DNA of 17,693 nt from Candidatus Sulfotelmatobacter sp. (lineage in GTDB: Bacteria; Acidobacteriota; Terriglobia; Terriglobales; Acidobacteriaceae). The notes under the pieces are model-generated. The model saw nothing but the letters and a program-made list of their open reading frames with translations, was not told the origin of the DNA and ran no database searches. Position numbers and translations under genes: made by a program. Shown here in pieces: positions 6,309-11,995 of the stretch. The stretch covers positions 1 through 17,693 of the forward strand of contig JASICF010000186.1 of the NCBI GenBank assembly GCA_030044775.1. Direction: 5' to 3'. Numbering within the stretch: the stretch's first letter is position 1; each line of letters begins with the position of its first letter.

Positions 6309-7469
6309 TCACTGACTCTTCTTGGCGGCTTTCTTTTTCCCGTAGCCGGTTTCTACCGAGGCTCCAATGCTGGTGAGCATCTGTTTTGCGACGTCAGCGT
6401 AGGGCCCGTTGGGCTGTAATTCGAGATATTTCTGGAACGCCTCGGCCGTTCCGGAAGGGGCAACCATTTTGTCGCCTTGCAGGGTGGCCTTGCCGATCAT
6501 ATTCACGCCCTTTTGATAGTACGCATCAGCTTTCGTAGGATCAGCGGTAATGCATTTATCGAAAGCCGCGATGGCGTCATCCACTTTACCCGCATTCGTC
6601 AACACCGCTCCTTCGTTGTAGTAGTACCCGGCGGCGTTCTCGGGGTTGAGTTGGGCAGCCTGATTGTAGGACTTGATGGCATCGTCCGGCTTGCCAGTTT
6701 TACCCTCGGCTTCCCCCATGTTGTTGTAAAAAGCGGCGAGCCGTTGAGCGTCTTGCGGGTCCTTTTTGGTGGAAGCATCAATAGCTTTCTGCTTGAGGTC
6801 GATGGCCTTCTGATAATCGGCAATGGCTTCCTGCAATCTTCGCGTTCTCTCCGCGGGATCTGTCTGCTTCAGGGCAGAATTGCGATAGGCGTCGGCAAGC
6901 TGTGCCCAGAGAACGTCGCGCGTGGCGTCGACCTGGGTTGCTTCGCTTAGCGTCTTGATGGCCGAATCGAAGTCTCCTGCTTTGGAAGCGGTGCTGGCAC
7001 TGACGATCATTTCGTTTAACTGCTTGATCGTTGTGTTCTCTTTGGCGACTTTTGCTTCCTGTTCTTGCCGCTGCTTGAGTTGCTCAGGCGTTAGGCCCTG
7101 GCCCTGAGCTTGCTTTTGCTGTTCTTTCTGCAGATCGAAATCCAGGTTGGTTTCGTCGGCCCCAACCTGAAAATGATCGATGTGAAACATCTCCTTGTTC
7201 GCTTTGGCGTCGTCAGCGTTCTTGTAAAGGACGACGTTGTAGGTGCCGGGAGTGATACCGAGAGAAAAGTATTCGCCCTTCTTATTGGTTTTGAGCGTGT
7301 ATTTCTGGCCGTTATCCTGGTTGGCATAGACCACCATGCCGTCGACGACGGGATTGCCCTGGACGTCTTTGCAAATGCCTTTCACGGTCCCCGCTTGCGA
7401 AAAGAGCGGCGGGGCGGAAAGCCCAAGCATTAACAGAACGAGTACCGATACTGCAAAATGCTTTTTCAT
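6309..7469 (-). CDS. Exported protein with carboxypeptidase-regulatory-like domain and TPR repeats
   Basis: This is a 386-residue secreted or periplasmic protein. A Sec signal peptide is plain at the start: M-K-K, a Val/Leu-rich core, and a likely cut after Ser-Gln-Ala at residue 26. Residues 27-83 form a beta-sandwich of the carboxypeptidase-regulatory-like type (G-T-V-K-G opening, G-E-Y-F-S-L-G-I-T-P-G-T-Y-N-V-V). A Gln/Lys/Glu-rich coiled stretch follows at 114-150, then TPR-like helices from about 160 to 370, clearest at 246-276, 279-310 and 315-352. The C-terminus is Lys-rich. I chose the ATG at 7469 because GGGAGG (7475-7480) precedes it by 5 bases; the open frame upstream adds 24 residues that would mask the signal peptide. 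Proteins of this build are frequent in Acidobacteria; their role is not known and is presumably binding or scaffolding in the envelope. Confidence 0.85.
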   Translation of the reverse strand: MKKHFAVSVLVLLMLGLSAPPLFSQAGTVKGICKDVQGNPVVDGMVVYANQDNGQKYTLKTNKKGEYFSLGITPGTYNVVLYKNADDAKANKEMFHIDHFQVGADETNLDFDLQKEQQKQAQGQGLTPEQLKQRQEQEAKVAKENTTIKQLNEMIVSASTASKAGDFDSAIKTLSEATQVDATRDVLWAQLADAYRNSALKQTDPAERTRRLQEAIADYQKAIDLKQKAIDASTKKDPQDAQRLAAFYNNMGEAEGKTGKPDDAIKSYNQAAQLNPENAAGYYYNEGAVLTNAGKVDDAIAAFDKCITADPTKADAYYQKGVNMIGKATLQGDKMVAPSGTAEAFQKYLELQPNGPYADVAKQMLTSIGASVETGYGKKKAAKKSQ

Positions 7470-7474
7470 GACGG

Positions 7475-7480
7475 CCTCCC
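7475..7480 (-). promoter_or_regulatory. Strong ribosome-binding site fixing the TPR protein start
   Basis: GGGAGG on the minus strand lies 5 bases before the ATG at 7469. It supports this start over the longer open frame and places the signal peptide at the true N-terminus. Confidence 0.75.
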
Positions 7481-7586
7481 GGCGCACTGACTGGCAGAAA
7501 GATGATTGCTGATGGTGGACTGAAACATCGACGCAAGCCACAGAGCGATTTTCCGATTCGACATGATGGGTACGAACGAACGCACC

Positions 7587-8273
7587 TTAAAGATTCTCCG
7601 CACCAGTGTACGGAATCGGATCGCTGGCTCCGGCCGCAGTAAAGGCGCGCAGGCGAAGCACGCAGCTGTCACAAATCCCGCAAGCCCGGTCCTCACGACT
7701 GTAGCATGACCAAGTTAAATCGAAGGGCGCGCCCAGTTCAAGGCCCAGCCGCACAATTTCAAATTTGCGCAGGTGAATGAGCGGGGTCAGGATTTCGATG
7801 TTTCCGTGTTTTGTGCCCGCTCGAATGACCTGATTGAAAGCCTCGTAATAGGCGGGGCGGCAATCGGGATAGCCGGAGCTATCCTGTTCGACCGCGCCAA
7901 TCAAGATTTTTGTTGCCCCAAGAACCTCGGCCCAGCTGACTGCCGCGGAGAGAAAGTGCGCGTTACGAAAGGGAACGTAGGTCACGGGAATCTCGTCGCC
8001 GATGTTTTCGGGGGTGGGCACGGCAATGGTTTCGTCGGTGAGGGCAGATCCGCCGATGGCGCGAAAAAGTTCGTTGCGGATGACGAGTTGGTCGTGAACG
8101 TTGAGGCGGCGGCAAATAGCGAGAAAGGACTGGCGCTCGCGTTCTTCGGTGCGCTGGCCGTAGCCGATGTGCAGCGCCGCGGTATCGTAGTCACGGGCGG
8201 CAAGCGCAGCGCAGACACAGGAATCCATGCCTCCACTGAGGAGAACGACGGCGCGTTGGCGGGAGGGGGACAC
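7587..8273 (-). CDS. queC: 7-cyano-7-deazaguanine (preQ0) synthase QueC
   Basis: QueC uses ATP and ammonia to turn 7-carboxy-7-deazaguanine into preQ0, the precursor of queuosine and related bases. From the GTG at 8273 the protein has 228 residues, a normal length. The PP-loop S-G-G-M-D-S sits at 13-18, and the C-terminal zinc site is complete (Cys190, Cys198, Cys201, Cys204 in C-x7-C-x2-C-x2-C). The conserved H-I-G-Y-G-Q-R-T-E-E and Y-V-P-F-R-N-A-H-F-L-S segments are also present. The frame is open further upstream to a TTG at 8333, but that extension would translate a 7-base repeat array, so I place the start after it. No good ribosome site precedes any candidate start. It is the last gene of queD-queE-queC. 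Confidence 0.93.
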   Translation of the reverse strand: MSPSRQRAVVLLSGGMDSCVCAALAARDYDTAALHIGYGQRTEERERQSFLAICRRLNVHDQLVIRNELFRAIGGSALTDETIAVPTPENIGDEIPVTYVPFRNAHFLSAAVSWAEVLGATKILIGAVEQDSSGYPDCRPAYYEAFNQVIRAGTKHGNIEILTPLIHLRKFEIVRLGLELGAPFDLTWSCYSREDRACGICDSCVLRLRAFTAAGASDPIPYTGAENL

Positions 8274-8287
8274 GCTGGATTTGTGAC

Positions 8288-8360
8288 TTCTGATTGTCGA
8301 TTGCTGATTACCTTCGATACCATGCACGCACAATCACCAATCAACAATCAGAAATCGACA
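8288..8360. repeat. Inverted arrays of a degenerate 7-base repeat between queE and queC
   Basis: Three head-to-tail units on the plus strand (8288-8308: TTCTGAT, TGTCGAT, TGCTGAT) face four units on the minus strand (8333-8360: TGTCGAT, TTCTGAT, TGTTGAT, TGGTGAT). The common form is TGYYGAT. Arms 8289-8309 and 8332-8352 match at 19 of 21 positions as an inverted repeat around a 22-base loop, so the transcript could fold into a long hairpin. It fills nearly the whole queE-queC gap. I believe similar short-period repeats occur between genes of some acidobacterial genomes, but that is from memory and not checked. Confidence 0.8.
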
Positions 8361-8365
8361 ATGAT

Positions 8366-9049
8366 TCACACTCCTTTCAGCGCCGGATCCCAGATGAACT
8401 TGTGCATTTGCAGGCTTAGACGTGCGGGAACGTTATCGGCGAGCATCCATTCCGCTAATTGCTGAGGATCAAGCAGACAATGCGAACTGTCGCGGGAACC
8501 AGTTGCGTCTTTTCGAAAAGCCGGCGAAAGTAGAATCGCGTTTACGCGCCTGGTAAGATCGTGCTCGCGAATAAACACCCGGGCGAATGCGTAGTCTGCG
8601 CGACTGGCAAGTACGAATTTGATTTCGTCGTGAGGCTTTAAGGCTTGCAGATTCTCAAGATTAAAGCTCCCGCCTTCCTCTGAATCGGGACATTTCACAT
8701 CGACGATCTTTATCACCTCATCCGGAACTTGGGCTAGTGGCCGCTCTCCGCTGGTTTCAAGCAGGACGCGATAGCCTGTCTCCAGCAATTGCCGCATGAA
8801 AGGCAAGACCTCGCGCTCCTGCAGCATCGGCTCGCCACCGGTGATTTCGACGAGGCCCCCGTTCGGACTGAGGTGCTCGACTGCAGCCACAGTTTCCTGC
8901 TCCGACATTTTGCTGCCGCCGGTGAAGGTGTATTCGCTATCGCACCAGGAGCAGCGCAGATTACACCCAGTGAGACGCACAAAGACGCAGGGAAGGCCAG
9001 CGTAGGTTGACTCGCCCTGAATCGACTTAAAAATTTCTGTAATCTGCAT
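8366..9049 (-). CDS. queE: 7-carboxy-7-deazaguanine synthase QueE (radical SAM)
   Basis: QueE is the radical-SAM enzyme that contracts 6-carboxytetrahydropterin to 7-carboxy-7-deazaguanine. The protein has 227 residues from the ATG at 9049. The N-terminus carries the typical I-F-K-S-I-Q-G-E-S-T-Y-A-G-L-P, followed by the Fe-S/SAM motif C-N-L-R-C-S-W-C (Cys29, Cys33, Cys36) and a Gly-rich I-T-G-G-E-P-M at 69-75. The C-terminal part ends L-Q-M-H-K-F-I-W-D, as is usual for QueE. The ATG overlaps the queD stop by one base (TGATG); a GTG one codon earlier (9052) is also possible and would overlap by four bases. Either way translation is coupled to queD. Confidence 0.95.
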   Translation of the reverse strand: MQITEIFKSIQGESTYAGLPCVFVRLTGCNLRCSWCDSEYTFTGGSKMSEQETVAAVEHLSPNGGLVEITGGEPMLQEREVLPFMRQLLETGYRVLLETSGERPLAQVPDEVIKIVDVKCPDSEEGGSFNLENLQALKPHDEIKFVLASRADYAFARVFIREHDLTRRVNAILLSPAFRKDATGSRDSSHCLLDPQQLAEWMLADNVPARLSLQMHKFIWDPALKGV

Positions 9050-9426
9050 CACTCGCTGTATTTTGCGGTCGTGGTTTCGGTCTCAAATACGGTGACATCT
9101 TTAACTCGGACACGGCCGTTGGTTGCGGTTTTCAGCCGGGCGTTTGATTCATCATAGAAATACTTCGCCAGATTCTCCGCCGAGGGATTGATGATCGTAA
9201 ACGGCTCGATATCGTTGATCATCTTGTGATCCAGACGCTCGATGACATGGCGCATGACGTCCCGCAGATCTTTGAAATCGAGCAGAAGTCCGGCCTTGTC
9301 GAGCTCTGCTCCAGCCAGTGTGACGCGAATCTTGTAATTGTGGCCGTGCGGATTCTCGCACTTGCCCTTATAGTTACGCAGGTAGTGGCCAGCAGCAAAT
9401 GAATCGTCGACGGTGACTTCGAACAT
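9049..9426 (-). CDS. queD: 6-carboxy-5,6,7,8-tetrahydropterin synthase QueD
   Basis: This 125-residue member of the 6-pyruvoyl-tetrahydropterin synthase fold converts 7,8-dihydroneopterin triphosphate to 6-carboxytetrahydropterin, the first queuosine-specific step. The zinc ligands are visible as His14 (A-G-H-Y-L), His27 and His29 (P-H-G-H-N-Y). The catalytic Cys23 lies in K-C-E-N, His67 in L-D-H-K-M-I-N, and a Glu in the C-terminal V-F-E-T-E-T (115-117). I chose the ATG at 9426 because GAGGA (9431-9435) precedes it by 4 bases; the open frame runs 19 codons further up but that extension is Arg-rich and unlike the family. It heads the operon with queE and queC. Its place beside these genes separates it from eukaryote-type pterin synthases. 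Confidence 0.94.
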   Translation of the reverse strand: MFEVTVDDSFAAGHYLRNYKGKCENPHGHNYKIRVTLAGAELDKAGLLLDFKDLRDVMRHVIERLDHKMINDIEPFTIINPSAENLAKYFYDESNARLKTATNGRVRVKDVTVFETETTTAKYSE

Positions 9427-9441
9427 GGATTCCTCAGCCCG

Positions 9442-9461
9442 CCCGCGAGAATACGCGCGGG
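9442..9461 (-). promoter_or_regulatory. Leader hairpin just upstream of the queD ribosome site
   Basis: Perfect 6-bp GC arms CCCGCG/CGCGGG around an 8-base loop lie six bases upstream of the GAGGA ribosome site of queD. A -10-like TACAAT on the minus strand (9485-9490) lies further upstream, giving a leader of roughly 50 bases. The layout could allow control of translation, but the A-rich tail and loop expected of a preQ1 riboswitch are not seen. Confidence 0.3.
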
Positions 9462-9517
9462 TAACGGCCATTAGGTAAAACATTATTGTAACGCGAGGAT
9501 GGCCGAGAATTGCCGCC

Positions 9518-9547
9518 TTGACGGCGCGTGCGCGGTCCGGTTAGCTT
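9518..9547 (+). promoter_or_regulatory. Candidate sigma-70-like promoter for the ester hydrolase gene
   Basis: A -35 element TTGACG (9518-9523) is followed after 18 bases by TAGCTT (9542-9547), which keeps the three most conserved -10 positions. The start of transcription would fall near 9554, about 30 bases before the chosen ATG. It also argues against translation beginning at the upstream ATG at 9499. This is a match by eye only. Confidence 0.3.
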
Positions 9548-9575
9548 GCCTAGTCGTTCTGTGGGCCATCGAATC

Positions 9576-9580
9576 AGGAG
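9576..9580 (+). promoter_or_regulatory. Ribosome-binding site fixing the ester hydrolase start
   Basis: AGGAG lies 5 bases before the ATG at 9586 and favours this start over the ATG at 9499, whose extra 29 residues would precede the signal peptide. Confidence 0.8.
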
Positions 9581-9585
9581 CAATT

Positions 9586-11535
9586 ATGATGCGGCAGGTG
9601 TCGATATTACTGGTTTTCGTTTCCGCAATTTTCCCAGCTGTTCATGCACAAAACACCCCCGACACACAGGAGTTCTATTTAAAAGAGCATTACACGAAAT
9701 ATGAGTACCGAATTCCAATGCGAGATGGGGTGCATCTTTTCACCGCCGTGTACGTGCCGAAAGATACGTCGCAGGCGTATCCGTTTCTCATCAATCGCAC
9801 GCCTTACAGTGTCGCGCCCTACGGCGTCGATCAATATCGCAAGAACCTGGATCCGTCCCCGGATTTCTACAAGTCAGGCTATATTTTCGTGTTTCAGGAT
9901 GTGCGCGGCCGCTACCTGTCAGAGGGAACGTTTGTCGAGATGCGCCCACACGTCGATGTGAAAAAGTCAAACAAGGACGTTGACGACTCGACCGACCTTT
10001 ACGACACGATCGATTGGCTGCTGAAAAACGTGCCGAACAATAACGGCAGAGCCGGAATCTGGGGGATTTCGTATCCCGGATTTTATACCTCGGCGAGCAT
10101 CATCGATTCGCATCCCGCGCTGAAAGCAGCCTCGCCGCAGGCTCCCATGACCAATTTGTTTATGGGTGATGACGCCTATCACGGCGGCGCATTTATGCTG
10201 AATGCGAACTTCGGGTTTTACGCGAGCTTCAAGCCGCAGGAGAATCCACAGTTACAGCCGAAGGTGCGCGTGCCTTTCGATTACGGAACCACGAGCGCTT
10301 ACGATTTCTATTTGCAGGCAGGTGCGATATCGAATCTCGACAAATATCTGGATGGCAAAAGCTGGCTGTACGACGATCAGATGCGGCACGACACGTACGA
10401 CGATTACTGGAAGGCGAGAAATCTGGCGCCGCACATGAAGAACATTCACTGCGCAGTGCTGACCGTGGGCGGATGGTTTGACGCGGAAGACTTGCAGGGT
10501 CCGTTCAGCACGTTCCACGCGATCGATAGATTCAATTCCGGAATCTTCAATGCATTGGTGGTTGGGCCATGGGTGCATGGCGGGTGGGGCCGCTATGATG
10601 GCAATCATTTAGGACGGGTCGAATTCGCCTCAAACACCGGAGAGTTTTACCGGAAAAATATTCTGTTTCCGTTCTTCGAACAGTATTTGAAGGGAGCGCC
10701 CGATGCAAAGCTGCCGAAGGCCTTTGTATTTGAAACAGGAACAAATGTGTGGAGGCGGTACTCGCAGTGGCCCCCGAAGGAAGCGGAAACCAAGACCCTA
10801 TATCTACGCGCGGGTGGTGAGCTGTCGTTTGGTCCGCCAGAGGATAAGGCGACAGCTTTTGATGAATATGTGAGCGATCCGGCCAAGCCGGTGCCTTTTG
10901 TAAATTATGTGTCGAACAGCGTGCCCCAGGAATACATGGATTCGGACCAGCGATTCGCCGACAGCCGCACCGATGTACTGACTTACGAGACGCCGGTCTT
11001 GCAGCAAGATGTGACCATTGCAGGCCCGATCACGCCGAAGCTGTTTGTTTCGACGAGCGGAACCGACTCGGATTTCGATGTGAAATTGATAGACGTTTAT
11101 CCTGCGGATTATCCGGATAGCAGGTTTGATGTGCCGAAACCGGAGGATAAAGATAAACCCCGAACGGATGTTGGGCCGCCGGAATTCAAGATGGGAGGGT
11201 ATCAGCAACTGGTGCGAGGGGAGCCGTTTCGCGGGAAGTTTCGTCATAGTTTTGAGAAGCCGGAACCGTTTACACCGGGAAAAGTGGAGGAGATCGATTA
11301 CACCATGCAGGACGTGAATCATACGTTCCGGCAGGGCCACCGGATCATGGTGCAGATTCAGAGTTCGTGGTTTCCGCTGACCGACCGCAATCCGCAGACC
11401 TTCACCGACATTCCATTCGCCAAGCCCTCGGATTTTGTGAAGGCTACGGAGCGCATTTATCACGATAAGGCGCAGGCTTCAGGAATTGTTGTGGGGGTGG
11501 TGAAAAGCCCGGGAACGGATGAGGATTCGCAGTAA
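9586..11535 (+). CDS. Secreted CocE/NonD-family hydrolase, alpha-amino acid ester hydrolase-like
   Basis: This 649-residue protein has a clear signal peptide (hydrophobic 5-18, likely cut after Ala-Val-His-Ala at 21), so it acts in the periplasm or outside. It joins an alpha/beta-hydrolase domain, a cap and a C-terminal jelly-roll. The triad is Ser162 in G-I-S-Y-P-G, Asp299 in G-G-W-F-D and His331 in W-V-H-G-G-W-G. It also keeps the carboxylate cluster that binds the substrate's amino group in alpha-amino acid ester hydrolases: Asp196 in M-G-D-D, and Glu301 and Asp302. The distances Ser to Asp196 (34 residues) and Asp299 to Glu301 agree with the Xanthomonas enzyme as I recall it. The jelly-roll has G-T-D-S-D-F-D-V-K-L-I-D-V and M-V-Q-I-Q-S-S-W-F-P-L. 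Such enzymes hydrolyse or transfer alpha-amino acyl groups, including side chains of beta-lactams like ampicillin and cephalexin; the natural substrate is unknown. No peptide-uptake genes lie beside it. Confidence 0.9.
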   Translation: MMRQVSILLVFVSAIFPAVHAQNTPDTQEFYLKEHYTKYEYRIPMRDGVHLFTAVYVPKDTSQAYPFLINRTPYSVAPYGVDQYRKNLDPSPDFYKSGYIFVFQDVRGRYLSEGTFVEMRPHVDVKKSNKDVDDSTDLYDTIDWLLKNVPNNNGRAGIWGISYPGFYTSASIIDSHPALKAASPQAPMTNLFMGDDAYHGGAFMLNANFGFYASFKPQENPQLQPKVRVPFDYGTTSAYDFYLQAGAISNLDKYLDGKSWLYDDQMRHDTYDDYWKARNLAPHMKNIHCAVLTVGGWFDAEDLQGPFSTFHAIDRFNSGIFNALVVGPWVHGGWGRYDGNHLGRVEFASNTGEFYRKNILFPFFEQYLKGAPDAKLPKAFVFETGTNVWRRYSQWPPKEAETKTLYLRAGGELSFGPPEDKATAFDEYVSDPAKPVPFVNYVSNSVPQEYMDSDQRFADSRTDVLTYETPVLQQDVTIAGPITPKLFVSTSGTDSDFDVKLIDVYPADYPDSRFDVPKPEDKDKPRTDVGPPEFKMGGYQQLVRGEPFRGKFRHSFEKPEPFTPGKVEEIDYTMQDVNHTFRQGHRIMVQIQSSWFPLTDRNPQTFTDIPFAKPSDFVKATERIYHDKAQASGIVVGVVKSPGTDEDSQ

Positions 11536-11596
11536 CGGGAATGGGAACGAGTTCGAGAGGAACTTTCCACCGATCGCGTTAGCGAGATCTAATTGG

Positions 11597-11606
11597 CGAC
11601 CGGTCG
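11597..11606. promoter_or_regulatory. 10-bp perfect palindrome upstream of the AbrB-like gene
   Basis: CGACCGGTCG is self-complementary over 10 bases and ends 30 bases before the AbrB-like start codon, a fair position for an autoregulatory operator. No second copy was noticed nearby, so it may be chance. Confidence 0.2.
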
Positions 11607-11636
11607 GTTCGGCAGGTATTCTGGGAAGAGAAATCA

Positions 11637-11909
11637 ATGCCAAAGATCAGTTCAGGTGGTCGAGTTACTATTCCTCTGCAGATTCGCGCCGCGCTGCGCC
11701 TTCGCACGGGTGACCATGTTGAATTCGTAGCCATGGAGGACGAATTCGTGATGGTTGCCGCCACACCGCACAGGGAGCGAAGAGTGGCTGCCCTCAGGAC
11801 TGGAGGCTCGGTTGGTGCGTCGAGTTCTGCGGGGAGGACTTTGTCAGGGCCGCGCAAAGCTAGAGTCATCGTCTCGAAAGCTGCGATGTCGGCAAGCCAC
11901 TCACTATAA
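11637..11909 (+). CDS. Small AbrB/MazE-type (SpoVT-AbrB) DNA-binding protein
   Basis: This 90-residue protein starts with the swapped-hairpin fold of AbrB/MazE regulators at residues 1-45: M-P-K-I-S-S-G-G-R-V-T-I-P, then I-R-x-A-L-R-L-R-T-G-D-H-V-E-F-V. The position before G-R-V, which is usually Lys in S-S-K-G-Q-V-T-I-P, is Gly. Residues 46-90 are Arg/Ser/Ala-rich and resemble no AbrB-family C-terminus I know, so the end may be shifted out of frame or freely drifting. A ribosome site (GGGAAGAG, near 11623) precedes the ATG. Many such proteins are antitoxins, but no PIN, MazF or other toxin follows; the next gene, dinG, converges from the other strand. It is either an orphan regulator or a decayed antitoxin. 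Confidence 0.65.
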   Translation: MPKISSGGRVTIPLQIRAALRLRTGDHVEFVAMEDEFVMVAATPHRERRVAALRTGGSVGASSSAGRTLSGPRKARVIVSKAAMSASHSL

Positions 11910-11995
11910 GCTACTGTCTTTCGAGTTTGGAATTGGCACGGAGAAAGTTTTCCGCCGCAGCCCTAAACAAAGATCTGGCGTCGGACAAATCGGTG

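Noticed and set aside
8288..8360. The 7-base repeats as a CRISPR array
   Set aside because: Units are only 7 bases, degenerate, contiguous with no spacers, and in facing orientations; no cas gene is present.
10804..11463. A 219-codon minus-strand frame inside the ester hydrolase gene
   Set aside because: The plus-strand gene has clear domain motifs throughout; the antisense product has no recognisable pattern or ribosome site.
11910..11995. A toxin gene after the AbrB-like protein
   Set aside because: Only 86 bases separate it from the convergent dinG stop, and no frame there shows PIN, MazF or other toxin motifs.
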